Shown here: piece by piece, positions 35,486-48,095 of the stretch
Layout of the letters: every line of letters begins with the position of its first letter
Numbering within the stretch: position 1 is the first letter of the stretch
Notes under the pieces: model-generated
Seen by the model: only the letters and a program-made list of their open reading frames with translations
Database searches by the model: none
Told to the model about the DNA's origin: nothing
NCBI GenBank assembly: GCA_037179385.1
Contig: CM074193.1
Coordinates: forward strand, 46,281,082 to 46,345,081
Length of the DNA: 64,000 bases
Direction: 5' to 3'
From: Holothuria scabra
Taxonomy: Eukaryota; Echinodermata; Holothuroidea; Aspidochirotida; Holothuriidae
Program-made: the position numbers and the translations under genes

Positions 35486-38198
35486 CAGGGGCGTAGCCAG
35501 TATTTTCTTGTGGGGGCAAAATCGATTCATCGTCCCCAATCTTGACCGATGGGACTATCTAAGCGGAGCGCCACCATCGGTTGGCGCGGAGGGTACAAGA
35601 AAATTTTTGGTTTTAGAAACCCCTCAAGATGGCAGGAAACGGCACTTCCCGAGTGTTTTATGCTGCATGTTCAAAGCGTGGAAATATGGATCTCATTTCT
35701 GGAATTTCTCAATTAATGCAAAAAAAAAAAAAATCAATCTATGAAAAATGTTAATACATGTTTCTAAGCGGAGCTCTACCATCGATTGGCGCGGAGCGTA
35801 CCAGGGAATTTTTGGCTTTACAAACCCCTCCGATGGCCAGAAACGGCACTTCCCGAGTGTTCTAAGCAAGAATATTTTCAGCCCGACTTCGAAATTCTCC
35901 CCGCTTCTTAATTGGAGCACTTGACAAATATTGAGGGGTTGAACATACATTTAGCCTCCACTTTTTCATTTTTCATCGCCGCCACTGGGGTACGGCATTT
36001 TCTTGAGGGAGCGAAGCACCCAAGTGAGGAGCCGAGCGACCTAACGGGGAGAGGGCGTGGTTCTCCCCCTCCTACCCCAAGGAGATTTTGCAATTTTACA
36101 TCAAAATTGAGCGATCTGGTGAACACCTAAGCTGGAATTTTTGGACATTTTCAATCTTGTATCAATGTTTTCCTTATTCCCTCGAGAGTTAGTGTGTGAC
36201 TGTAAGAGGGTTACTGTGCGAGTCAATGGGGCCCTAGGGAATTGTGTTGCACTGAAACAAAACAGCTACTCATAAGGCTAACAATGGCTAAACCAGCGGA
36301 ACTGACATTTTGCCCTGAAAAACGCCAAAACTCCATTTAAATAAAAAAAAAAAAATAGCTATTGGCGGGAGTAAGTGCGAACCCCCTGGCAACGGGCCTG
36401 TCCCCCTGGATGTCCCCCTCCCCTTTCGGAATTTTTTGCTGTCTCGAAGAGCTTAGATGCAATATGGTGCTATATTTTGTTCTTTTTATACTAGATTCCA
36501 GTGTTCTCCACAGGGGGTTTTAGAGGGACGACACGCCCTCCTAGTGAAATTGTCCGACCCTCCAAAATAGTTGCCGCTCTCCAAAAAATGCAGCTTCCAT
36601 TTTTAGTTCATTGCTTCATTACAAATATACAAGTCATAACTGGAAAATGTGTCTTCCCTCCAGGCTTGGCGCCAGGATTCAGCCGACGAAGGGCCACTCT
36701 CCGAACGGGGGAGGGGTAGGGTGGGTAGCGACCCCAAGCCCCGACAGCCAGGATGCCGTCGATGTGTTGGTGACTGAGATTTGAAGAAAACCTGTGCATT
36801 ATACCTGCCATTGTGAGTCATATACATGAAATTTGTATATGCTGGAGGAAGATATTTCCGCACTGATTTAACCTTGGAAAAGCGGGCGAAAATTTTTGGG
36901 GTTAGCCTACACTAAAAAGAATTTGTATTTATTTAAAGCTTATATAGGTCAATTGTCCCGGCATTTGGGCCCTATCGGGCACAACTTATATTGTACTTCC
37001 TTCTTCGAGTCCGTACCGCACGTCTGACACAAGAGATTATTAACTAAGTTTAGCAAAATGAGATGAAATTCCCGACATGTACATTAATCCATTTATTCTA
37101 CTTATTAATTTACTTGAAAAGATGGGAAGGGTTTGTACTTTATCAGCTCTAGGTAACGGAACTAAGGAAGAGTGTGCAAAGCGTACCGAACATTTTGGGT
37201 TTTATCGCAGAAATAACTCTTTTGAAAGCCAAAATAGCTAAACCGACCATGGGAAGGCGACAGATTATTCCCGACAGGGGGCGGGCCATGCCAGCAACCA
37301 CAAGTTCCGACAGCCCCTATGTCGAGGGGGTGGTGAGAAGGGCATATGAAGGAGCCTAACTATCCCATGTCATTGCAGCCTGGGACACACTTTGCACAAT
37401 ATCACGTAATATTTTAAAAGCCGAGTTGCGCACTGATAGTGTTCTTTTGAGTCTGAATAGCGAAATTGCAAAGCGCGCGAAGCGCGCGAAAAATTTTTGG
37501 TAGGCTTACAAAAATAACATAGCCTATGTAATCATTAAGAACAAAAAGAAAAAAAATAGAAACTGTAGGGGTTGAAGACCGTATCGGCGATAACATACAT
37601 TGTGTCGAAACCACCTGGAATACCCGATAAAATAGCCAAACTATGCTCCGTGAGTCGTTCACCAACTGACCTATCGCATGACACACACAAGAGAACAGCA
37701 ACTAGGCTTTGTAATATGGGATGAAATTTACGACCTCTACATAACCTGTGTACTCTGCCTACCCGTCACTTGGTAAGGTTGACAGGACTTACACTCCCTA
37801 GATATGTGGAATGGAAGTATTGAAAAAAACTGGAGTGAATCTACAGCGCCCGTAGCGCGCCGAAAATTTGGGGTTCTTATTAGGGAAATTGTCCCTTGAG
37901 AGCAAAAAACAGGTAAACCATCGGGGAGACTAGTTGCGTTCGGGGACTGCATACTTTATCGTAACCACTAAGAGCCCCCCCCCCCAAAAAAAAAAAAAAA
38001 ACTGTAAAGAAATGCCCCCGAATCTCTCCCTCCTCTTGCCGTTTATCTTTTTTTTTATTTATTTATTTTTTGGGGGGCTCCCTTTCATTTTTTCAACATC
38101 GCCCATCGCGACCCCAAAATTTTTGTGGGGGGGGGGCAGGGGGGCAGAGTACCCTCTGCCCCCCTTCCCCCTGCCCCCCCCCGCTGGCTACGCTAGTG
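35486..38198. mobile_element. 2.7-kb non-autonomous hAT-like element
   Basis: Left end CAGGGGCGTAGCCAG and right end GCTGGCTACGCTAGTG are inverted with few mismatches. An exact 8-bp duplication CATATTGG flanks it (35478-35485, 38199-38206). It interrupts a family C MITE whose intact form is at 62711-62991. Inside: a duplicated block (35555-35660 and 35763-35870, GGCGCGGAG-GTACCAGG, ACGGCACTTCCCGAGTGTT), recurring GCGAAAATTTTTGGGG-type blocks near 36885, 37480, 37865, and C/G-rich ends. No transposase-length frame. Confidence 0.9.
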
Positions 38199-38340
38199 CA
38201 TATTGGGGTCTTGTATACTCACCCTGAACAATAAAGTAAGATAGTGTCTGGATGACGTTGAATTTTAGACAGTTGTGGGAGGGGCTAAAGTAAGTAGGTT
38301 AGGAGAATTGGAACTGTTCGGATGAGAGTATTAGACCTTT
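38199..38340 (-). mobile_element. MITE family C, right part of the interrupted copy
   Basis: Continues from 35485: CATATTGGGGTCTTGTATAC, AGTTGTGGGAGGGGCTAAAG and GGATGAGAG at the end, as in the reverse of the family. Confidence 0.85.
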
Positions 38341-38404
38341 AAGCTTCCGAATTTTTTCTGTTGTGGAATTTTTGGACTGCATGGAACTGGGAGCTGCATT
38401 TTAG

Positions 38405-38590
38405 CAATTGAACACTTATTTTGCCCCCATTTCGTAAAGATGTTTAAATTCCAAACATGTTTAGGCTCTAAACACTACACGTTTAGTCATTAAACGTGTT
38501 TAGAACAAAATGTTTAGGAATAAGACATGTTTGTTGAGCATTAAACATGTTAACAAAGTGAGGCAAAAGAGTGTTCAGAAATTCCTAAAC
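38405..38590. mobile_element. Foldback MITE with AAACATGTTTA units (family K)
   Basis: GAACACTTATTTTGCCCCCA at the left and GGCAAAAGAGTGTTC at the right are inverted. The interior repeats AAACATGTTTAG, ACACGTTTAG and AAACGTGTTTAG. Second copy at 41030-41210. Confidence 0.75.
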
Positions 38591-38639
38591 ACAGAGTTTG
38601 GGTTCCCCTTTTCAACATATATTGACTTCTATGGTTACC

Positions 38640-38665
38640 CCCCCCCCCCACACACACACACATCA
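38640..38665. repeat. C-run and CA microsatellite
   Basis: About 13 C followed by ACACACACACACA. Confidence 0.9.
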
Positions 38666-39559
38666 GAATCGACCCTTCGGTTCCTGTCATCTGCACCTCG
38701 TGCTATCCAAACGTCTGGGTGAGAAGTTTAAAAGTCAAATCAAGCTCTCTAATTTTGAAAAAGAACAAAAGATTGTGGATGAAAATCTGCCGTTATCGAA
38801 ACTTTGGTTATACCTTATAAAAGAACAGAACATCTTTAGTTCAAAACTCGATGAAGAGGGTGGGTTTTGAAAGAAAAGTGATTAAATTCACCCTCTCATT
38901 TTAGTCTGTCCATGACTTGTCTCTGGTATAAGTTGAGTGTAGCATTTCTTCTATTTAAATTCCTTTGTGTTAGATCAGATGTATACGAAGAAGCTAGAAG
39001 CTTTTTAGTGAACATCACAATTAAATCACCACGACGTAGATCACTATGATAGGAGCAAGGGATAAGGGCTTTACCTTGTAGTTTTGCATTTTGGCCGTTT
39101 TGGTAACTTTTTGGCTTCTGCAAGTCTTAGATGATAATGATGTTGAGAAAAAACTTAATAAACCGAACATTTCTGCTGGACACCCATCAGTGCGGTACCT
39201 CCCGTGCGTACTGAGGGGCGAAACCTCATCCTAATTGAGAGAGCGCCCGACGAGTCTGGCATTCACGATGATACTTCAGGTTTGCAATTAGCAGTGGACA
39301 CCCCGTCCATTCATTCCCCCGGGGACCATTAACCAAATTGTCTCTACTCTCCCACAGCCCTTCTGTTCCGTGGACTTTGAAAAATTATTTGTGTAGAGGG
39401 CAGGTCACAGCTATACCGGATCGCATTTGGCTCCGACTTTTTTTTTTTTTTTTTTTTGAGCTTTACTTAAAATCTCTACCATTTTTGGTCAGAAGGCAAC
39501 GAAAATTTTTTCAACCTGTGTAGTTACACAATTTGTACCGCTGGACTACAAAAAGCTAA

Positions 39560-39993
39560 CTTCTACTAATTATTCCGTGACGTCACATCATAGGCATACG
39601 GGGGTAATTTTTCATGAGGGGGCAAGAGCATTTTTGCCCGAATATCGTCACCGTTTATCATGTTTTGCCCAGCATGTTTTCCCCGAACAGACCAACTGCT
39701 TTTCCCCGAATTGGGAGGGCGAGTGCCCCGCTACACCCCCGCCTCCTACGCCTATGCGTCACATTCGCCGACAGCATTTATCGGATACGCGTATTCCGAT
39801 AAAAGCTGTAGTTGCCAATGTGACGTCACGAAATAAATAGTTTACATTTCACTTTTCTGGTCCTTTCATACAAATTATATATTTACACAGAATGACAAAT
39901 TTTTGGTTCTTTCCGACAATGGATGGAGGAGACCTTAAACTCACAAAAATGGATCGTAATCCGATTCGATATCGCTGTAGTGTGACCTGCGCT
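39560..39993. mobile_element. Family G MITE, left-truncated and interrupted
   Basis: ATTATTCCGTGACGTCACAT, then (after the insert at 39589-39756) CGACAGCATTTATCGG, TTCCGATAAAAGCTG, AATGTGACGTCACG and GCTGTAGTGTGACCTGCGCT as in 31671-32082. TAA follows the right end. Confidence 0.75.
39589..39756. mobile_element. MITE inserted in family G, 8-bp TSD
   Basis: Inverted ends CATAGGCATACGGGGG and CCTCCTACGCCTATG. An exact 8-bp duplication CGTCACAT (39581-39588, 39757-39764) lies within the TGACGTCA palindrome of the host MITE. Length 168 bp; 8-bp TSD suggests hAT. Confidence 0.85.
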
Positions 39994-42900
39994 TAACTCA
40001 CTGTTTGAATTTCCAGTTCTGTATTTTGCAGAAATTAGGTCAGCTTGCTCCTATATTTGTTTTCTCAAATCAGTGATTTCTACGGTTTATAGCCAGATAG
40101 CCGTGCAGCCAGACGGACTGTTGGTAGCCATAAACAGAAATTATCAGAAGTGTCTGGTCAATATGAATTAACTGGCTGATGGTTAATATATTTTGATGGA
40201 TAGAAGTGCAGCCATTGACTGATTTTCGTTTCTTTTAATGCAGTGAAGACAATTTCTTTAAGTCGATGACCTTGTGCTAATTCATGAACTTGTGACCTCA
40301 GGTTGTATACAAACGCGTGGCCTCTTCATTGGTCCAATTTGAATAAAATCTAGCCTAAAATTCTTAAGTAAATTATGTTTTTTTTTTCACTTCATATGTT
40401 TGTATTCGTTTGGAAGTGGGGCATATTTCTTATTCAGTCATTTCCCCACCAAGATGGTTTGTAAAGTCTTAATGGGGCACTGAGCCAACAGAGTCCGCTT
40501 CGCGGGGCAGTAAGTGCCACAATGAAATGTGTAACATTAATCGCCGTGCCAAAAACGTAGAACCCGTGAATGGAATACGCCCTCTACACTGATACACCGC
40601 TCTGTTATGGTTGTCCCTGATAAAGTTGGGGATTGTGCTTCCGTCCTTGGGCGTACTGGACAGGGTGTCTCCTATTTCCTAACGTTTTAAATAAATCCCA
40701 TGGAAAAAAATTCTCCAGGGACCTCTCGTAAAATTTTTCCCAAAAATACCCTCTTAGACGTGGGCCAGTAGGACCCAGGGCCCATCACCAAAGTGTATAA
40801 CGCCACCGAATACGTTCTGCCTCGGAGGGGATATTTTAGCCCAACAATTAGCGTAGTGTCTTTTTCAACGACCCTTTACAGTATATCTCTGATAACTTAA
40901 AAGTTATCTCACCTCCTTCATACCCTTCACTGGTTGTGGGCCAAGTACCATTGGGCCATCAGTTAACCGAGTCCGTAACTAGACAAGGACTTAAATAAGC
41001 TTCTACACTCTTAAAGGGTTTTAAGGAATTAAATTTTTTCTAAACACCTTTTGCCCCCATTTTGTAAACATGTTTAGATGCTAAACATTTAGTTTCATAC
41101 ACGTTTAATTTCTGAACACTAAGTATTTAATTGCTAAACATGTTTAAAATTTTACAAAAAGGGAACAAAGTAGGTGTCTAATTGCAAAACACGTTTCTTA
41201 GACTGTCTGTGGACTATTATCCAGTGACGGAACATTCTAAAATACATTAGATTAATGGCATTTTGATCTTCTAGGAGAGAATTTTTCAGGGCCACAAGTA
41301 CTGTCCTTCCCTCAAGCGACCCCCTTTTCACTACCCTGCTAAAAATCGCTTTGTAATAACCATTATCATCATCCCAGCTCTCTTTATTTCACCGACGACC
41401 GATGTCATGAACTCCTCTGGGCCTGCATATTTTCGTCTCAACTAGAAAACAATTTTCGAATATGAAACAACTTTCCTTTAACGAGTAACACGTTTCAACA
41501 AACCCGGATATTTAAAATATATTACGACACTTGAGCAAAATTTCTTCGCAGTTAATTATACAATACTCCAATAATATTCTGCAAGCTTTAATAAATTGTT
41601 TGTGTAGTTACTTTATTTTCGACACACCTGTGATTTTAATAGCAGCTTCACTGATTTCTCGTAAGCGTGCGTAGATACGCATGATGAAACGCGCTTATTG
41701 ATAAAAGACAATTTGGTGTTATGAATTTTAGCTCTTTCGTATAAATTGTAATCGCCCAACCGTAACACATGTTGAAATAAGACCAGTGTGATGCATGTCT
41801 TCTAAAGTTTGGTACTTTTCCATATACAAAAGATTCAAAACCTAAACATTCATTGCGACATTCCTTTTTTTTAACATACCGTCAATTAAAATAACAATGT
41901 TGTCTTGGAAAAGATTTTACCGACTTACTGTTATTTGTTGATGATTCAATAGAAAGCAACATCCAAAATAGATGGAAAAATTTTTGAACACATTCCGTGT
42001 GTGTGGTGGACCGTTCATGCATTGAGTATAAGCTGGTAGTTATAACCAGAACGCTTATAGAATGACCTTGCCATTACTGTACACCTTATGTGTTGTACAT
42101 GGTCTCCAGTTGATATTGACACATGGGCGTCCATTCTGGGGCAGGGGGACCCCAACCAATGAAAACAGACAGACATATCGTTTTGCTCCAATAATTTGGA
42201 CAGATTTACACAAAAAAAAAACCAGACAGATTGAACAATATGTAACATTGTGTTGATGATGAATTAAGGACTTCTAGCGGAAAACGTCAAGTTGGGCCTA
42301 TTTCAGAGCGATAATACTACATTCAATGCGCCATCTATTTTTGTTTTGTTTAAATGCGTTTCATTTTGAGGTGTGTGTGTGTGTTTGTTTTTGTATCGTG
42401 ATGTGTGCTCGCGTTCGTGTGGGTGGATTGCTTGAAGACGAGTGCGGTCACGGACATGATCTGGGGTTCCGACGAACCAGAACTACGCCCCTGCATTGAC
42501 AAAGTGACACTCGGCCTAAATAAAGAGAAAATTAAATATCAATGGAAATATAAAGTGGGACAGTAGTATTAACCAACATGCAAGGAGAGGAAATGTAGTA
42601 TGTTGTACCAACCTCTGCAAGGTGTCTCCCCTATCCTTGAAAATTTTTGAAAAATCGTTTGTCCTTAGGTCTTTGCGTTCCAGGTGGATTGGGGGTGAAT
42701 GTAGGTCTAAATTCTGGGGCCAAAAAATTCTCAAGATCTTGCAGGTAGGGTTAAGCTCTGATGCTTTTGCATATCACTCCGTGAAAAATTACGTCTCATG
42801 ATAGGTGTAGAGGTTTTTCGTGTGAGGTTTTTCATAATACTCCCCAGAGGCCATGTTGACGTACAAGTTATTACGCAGTAGACCACACTTGTTACACTTG

Positions 42901-44474
42901 TTCGTTGAATGTGAACACACCGCGTATATCACAGTGCACACTGTGCAATGCGTTTAGCACAAGCCACGTGTACTTGGCATGGTTGTCCTCCAATGTGGCG
43001 GACCCGTGACGTAACTGCAAAGCCTCTATAGTCCGTTCAGGGATGGAGGCATCCGGAATGGGGCGACAGGTTCTTTCTCTCACATGCCTATGTAGGATTT
43101 AATGTTGCGGATCTGTGTGCAGCATGTGCTTGCTGGCTAATCCACCCCCTTACTAGTCAGTGTTAGGGCAAATTCCCCCATGCTCTTTTTGGTACCACCA
43201 CTGTAAACACATGCGATAACCTGCAACAGTGATTGGCTATTAGCTATGCATTTAAAAAAGGCATGCATGAAAATTCTACCATTTTCTGAACGAAAAATCC
43301 TTTATTTGTTTCTTCTGTAAAAACTGACAAATTATTTAGTAATTTTAAAAATGTGACCACAGTATTCCGATCTGCATCTAGGGGACCTTGGAATATTCAG
43401 AAGCCTTCGAAAGGGGAGGGTTTCCTACCTAAGGCCCTTTCGGCCCTGCCAGGACTAGTTAGTCCAAATCAGTTTTTTAAAGTTAGGTTTGTTTCAATGA
43501 GGATTTGTTTTAGTAAAGAATAAGGCTTACGTCTGTACGTGGATAAGTGAAATATAGCCTGTTCTTTCATAATGCGACTTCTGAACAAGCGAGTTCAGTT
43601 ATTCGTTTTGGTGACTGTGCACATGCACACAGTTCCATACTTGTAATACCTGTTCCAAAGTTTAAGTTTACATGAGAATTTGGTGCCATTCTTTCTTAAT
43701 CCAACCATAACAAAAGGAGGAATCATTAGTATAGTTCAGTGCAGTGGACTTTGTCTAACTTACTTTTTGTTACAAAAATATTCATTTTAATCTGCTGCAA
43801 AGTAGGGTCGAGTTCCTTTTATCGTTCATGTTATTTATTCAGATTTATGCTTCATGTTATATGCACGTACTGCACGAAAAGAAGGGAATGACGGTGCACT
43901 ATGTGCTCAGCTCGGTAATCCGGTTTGGGTATCCTGGCACGCTGTGTCCCACAATTTTACGCGCCAATGAATTACCAAACTAGCTTATTACAAAAACGTA
44001 TTGAAAACTGTTACTTTGAAATGAAGGGTGTGGCATTTTCCAAAGAAACTGTCGTTCATCGGCAAGATTAGGGTTGACTCGCCACGGGAGAAAAATATCA
44101 CTGCAGGACCAGATATAATGCAAATTGTGGGCAGAACCTCAGAGGGTGCGCAACAGTAACATTTTACCTTTTTACACGTGTTACACGTATTCACAAAACA
44201 ATAGCTGTTCATTGGAATGTTTTGAGTGATTTAATAACGCTTTTGGATCTTCCGACATTTTATTCACTTTTTGCAATGATGCTTGTTAAAACGCGTGACT
44301 CATTTTTCTAAACATAGCACAACTAAGATGATTTTGATGTGCTGCGCTACTCTGAAAACAATGCGGTTATTGTATCTTTTATTCCATACGAGGCCAACTT
44401 ACACCGACGTTTACAGCCCCTGGATTTTCGTTATCTCCGTTAGCATGAACAAGGTTGTTTGGTCAAATCATCAA
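39994..44474. other. Intergenic, mostly unassigned
   Basis: Holds family K copy (41030-41210), a GTGTGTGTGTGTG run with a shared block (42373-42480, also 48405-48510), and a dispersed repeat (43640-43980, also 10180-10480). I see no exon-like family similarity in 40.0-41.0, 41.2-42.3 or 42.5-43.6 kb. Confidence 0.5.
41030..41210. mobile_element. Family K foldback MITE copy
   Basis: ACACCTTTTGCCCCCATTTT, AAACATGTTTAGATGC, ACACGTTTAATTTC, GCTAAACATGTTTAAAA and AAACACGTTTCTTAG. More eroded than 38405-38590. Confidence 0.65.
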
Positions 44475-44775
44475 CAGTGGCGGCTCTACGGGGGTAATAG
44501 GAGAATTTGCGCCCAATTTGGTCCTTCCCTTCCCCTCCCCGGTTAGACCAGTTACGAATTGAGTCAATCGAAAAACTAAATAATATAACTCTCCAGAGAC
44601 TTAATTTTTCATCCAAAGATATGTAAAAACCCAGGGGCTTCGCCTTCCTGCACCCTCAAGACCAGGAAGGGACCCTTTGGGCTCGGTTTTGAGTTACGAC
44701 CGAAAATGTTTTCCCCCACATTATTCTTTGCCCTTAGTTCCCCCCCCCCCCACCCCAATTTTGGCATTCGCCCTG
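44475..44775 (-). mobile_element. hAT-like MITE (family M), inverted
   Basis: Begins CAGTGGCGGCTCTACGGGGG, ends TTGGCATTCGCCCTG. Flanks ATCATCAA and ATCATTAA match 7 of 8. Interior C-run and TTTCGGTC blocks match the reverse of 55312-55597. Confidence 0.75.
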
Positions 44776-44899
44776 ATCATTAATATATCAAGTTTGATAA
44801 AAGGTGTACTGTGCTCAACGAAAGAAAGTGTATAAGGAAGAGTTAGAGACAGTTATACATAATAATAGTTACAATTTTATCCGGAGTCCACCAAAATTC

Positions 44900-45075
44900 T
44901 CCACTGGTACAGCTCCTTAATTGACATCAAATTAAAAAAATGCAAGGGTAGCTCATACTACACAGCATACACTGAGGGTGACCTGATTAAACATTGGGTC
45001 TTGTATGCTCACCAGGAAAAACACTAAAGCAATAAACTAGGGTTGTAGCTTTATAAGGATGTTTAAGACAAAAAA
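44900..45075 (-). mobile_element. MITE family C copy, diverged
   Basis: AAATTCTCCACTGGTACAGC, CTCCTTAATTGACA, ACATTGGGTCTTGTATGCTC and AAGCAATAAACTAGGGTTGT follow the family order in reverse; the end is eroded. Confidence 0.7.
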
Positions 45076-45573
45076 TCAAAACTGATCTGGGAGAACTTAT
45101 GAAAAAAGCTATTGATACATATATGGTCTCCAAAATAATTTATTTTAATGTAACAAACAACATTTTGACCCCGCCGTTTCCAAACGGATGAAGTAGGAAG
45201 CTAAGTACTTTTCGCATTCAGGTACGGCAGGTTCGCATATCAACTTGAAAACCTTCATTCAGGGTTGAGTCTGTATCACTTCAATGTAATGGTGTCTGGT
45301 TTTATATTTCAAGGACATTAAAGCAGAATATGAAAGTCATTCCCAAATTTAAAAATACTCCAGGTACTGGGAAATTTGCACTTTCATTAGGTTGACGCTT
45401 GTCCTCATACTCACTGACCCGTGACGCGTGTATCAAATCTATTCTTATTACCTAAAACCAGCTCGAAGAGCTGTTTCGTATTAAGTTCTCCGTTACGTCA
45501 TAAATAGAGGTTAGCAACCGCCATGTTTCAGGACAAGCCTGTACCTGTCAGCTGGCTTGCTCTCAAACATGGC

Positions 45574-45814
45574 CGCGTGTTTGGTCTAACGGTAGAGCAT
45601 TCGCCTGTCACGAGGAAGGCCCGGGTTCGCTTCCCAGGTCGAGTCATACCAAAGACTCTAAAAAAGGAACCTATTGCCGTTGTGCATGATGCTCCGCATA
45701 AGCAACGGAGTGGGGGAAACAAGCCAGTGAGCCACAACTGGAAAAAAGGCCGTGGCCGGCTCGACTTGAACCAATAGGTTGGAAACTGGGCCGTAAAACT
45801 ACATCTATCCAAAC
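45574..45814 (+). mobile_element. tRNA-derived SINE, full length with TSD
   Basis: A box region GTTTGGTCTAACGGTAGAGC and B box GGGTTCGCTTCCC, then a tRNA-unrelated body: GGAACCTATTGCCG, ATAAGCAACGGAGTGGGGG, GCCAGTGAGCCACAACTGG, GGCCGTGGCCGGCTCGAC, GAACCAATAGGTTGGAAACT and a short ATCTATCC-type tail. A perfect 12-bp duplication CTCAAACATGGC flanks it (45562-45573, 45815-45826). About 241 bp. Confidence 0.93.
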
Positions 45815-45826
45815 CTCAAACATGGC

Positions 45827-47900
45827 TGGAATACTTCACTCGAAAAAATCTATAACGTCACGTGGGAATTAGTTATTGTGATACCCAACCACAAAATTAA
45901 TATCTTTATGTCTATCACATCTGCCCACTTTACCTTAAATGCTCACAGATTCACATTAGTCGAGAGACTTTAACGAAACTTGTAGACATTGGTCGTTAAA
46001 CATTGGCCGGCTACTGCCACTGGTCAAAAAGTTGAGGTCAAAGGTCATTCATTGAAGTTTGTTTGGTGAATATCTTCCGAATACATTCTTTCTCTTAAAT
46101 AGTGTCATAAGTTCTTGACAATTCGCCATAGTATTTCTTTTATAGTGGTTCTTTTAAAGTAAAACAAAGTTGGACGACATAGTCGTCAGAGGGCGAAAAC
46201 AATTCAGATGTGGAATCGTTATGTGCCCTTTAGACTGATATTTACCAAACATGGCTTGGTTCATCAAATTTTGAAAGGCTTCCCATGGGTGTAAAATTTT
46301 ATGTTATCTGCGGATCATTTGAGGGCATAGCTGTGAATATTTTGAAATTTTTCCTTCTAGATTCATTACGAACAATTAGGCCTACAAAGGGTGACCAGTT
46401 GTACAGATAACAAATGACTTCTCCAATTTGGGCTAGAAAGTTTCGAAGAGATTTCCATTGGGTTCTAATGGGTTTTCAAGGTTGATTCATTGTCATTGTT
46501 GTAATTTAATACAATGATAGAAAGGAACATGTAATTTTACAAGTAGGACTTGAGGTATTGGACTTAGCTAGCTAGAAGAAAAAAAAATTATAAAACAAAG
46601 AGAAGGAAAAGAATGTTCAATGAACGGGTGAAAAAAAAACGTTGAGAAAAGACAGAGACCATAGGAATAGATGAAAACAAATTCAAGCGGGGACTACATA
46701 TAAACTGAAGAACGGTATTGGACAAAAATAGACATCAAAATATGATTCTAAAGAGTTTACGGGAATAACGTAAATACATTTTAAACTTAATCATAACTTT
46801 TGTTACCTTTACAATCATTTACAGGTACTCTTTATTTTTCTGGGGCCTTTGCAAGGCATCACAGTTTTTTGTCATTCTTTTGTGACTGAATTTCTGACGT
46901 AGAAGAAACCAAGCAGTAACCATAGCAACTCCTTATGGGTACTTTTAATATAATTACTCAGGCGTACATGAAGGCAACCCCTTGATCAATCATCTAGTCT
47001 TATGATAGGTCTAGTGTTTTCCATATGTGAGTTGTGTTTTAGGGACCTTCACTAAGATGTTCTTATAAAAACACTTTGAATGTGGTATGTGAGTGTCAAG
47101 TAGTATGACGCACCAGTATGCTTCTCTCGGTTTGCATGTATTAAACGGATTCATTAATACTAAATACGCGTCGTCTGCCCCTGACTAAGTCTCTGTTGAT
47201 TTTCATTTGGAGCGTCAAATGTTTTTGTGAATTGACCTACCCTTCCGTCAAGCGATTGACCCACGTTATATAGACTGCACGTTTCCTGCATGACGTACCT
47301 GTACCTCACCTATAAGGTTGATTTGAAGAACTTGACACAGCTCTGTGTCACAACTTGGATAAACATGACGTACCGGTTCATTTGACTCATCAATGCTCCT
47401 GGGTCAGAGGGTGCACCTCACCATTGATAAGTGCATGAGCGATTTGTTTCATTTCTTTTATTTGCTTTATTACAACAGTAAATGAACATGATGACAAATA
47501 TGTACAATTTATCAAGGTTGTAAAACACGTGTCGACTGTGGAAGTGCTCTTATAGATCTCTTTGAGGGCTTGAAAAACAAAACACATTTATAGAGATCAG
47601 ACGCAAATGTAAACAAAAAGCATAAGGCATCTCCCACACCCCGCCCCCTACACTTCCCACACACCAATCTACCGTACCCCGCCTACAACATTAATAAGTA
47701 CCGACAAATAATTTGATAAAGCTTTTTTTGAAGACGCAACTGAGGGCCTGTTCCTTATAGGGCCCCCTTATATTCACAGGTATGTTTATTTTTTGTGACA
47801 AGTAAATAAAAGAAGTGAATTATAATACGAATTTCTGCTGTTTTCTCATGTTTTTGTCAGGTAATATGCTTTCATGTAAGAAAACAATAAACTGTTCATT
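45827..47900. other. Intergenic, unassigned
   Basis: One AGGTCAAAGGTCA site at 46035. Otherwise AT-rich sequence with no family similarity, including A-rich 46570-46650. Confidence 0.5.
46035..46047 (+). promoter_or_regulatory. Perfect DR1 nuclear-receptor-type site
   Basis: AGGTCAAAGGTCA: two AGGTCA half-sites one base apart, the ideal binding form for RXR/HNF4-type receptors. A 13-base match can occur in repeats by descent from the AGGTCA-rich array; binding is not shown. Confidence 0.35.
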
Positions 47901-47924
47901 TGGTTCGTTAGATGAAGTTTCCAA

Positions 47925-48095
47925 AGTCGAGCCTTGGCGGCCTTTTCTCCAGTTGTGGCTCACTGACTTGTTCTATACTGAGCGTCGAGCACAATGGCAG
48001 TAGTTTTCGGTATGACCCGGCCAGGATTGTAGATCACAACCTCCCCACTGCAAGTCTGATGCTCTAACCAATTGACCATACACTAAGACTATGAC
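47925..48095 (-). mobile_element. tRNA-derived SINE copy, diverged
   Basis: Reverse shows a tRNA-like GTCAATTGGTTAGAGCATCA, GTCATACCGAAA, CACTGCCATTGTGCTCGAC and GAGCCACAACTGGAGAAAAG. The 3' end is short. Confidence 0.75.

Noticed and set aside
45523..45812. 84- and 94-codon frames on both strands
   Set aside because: They run through the full-length SINE at 45574-45814.
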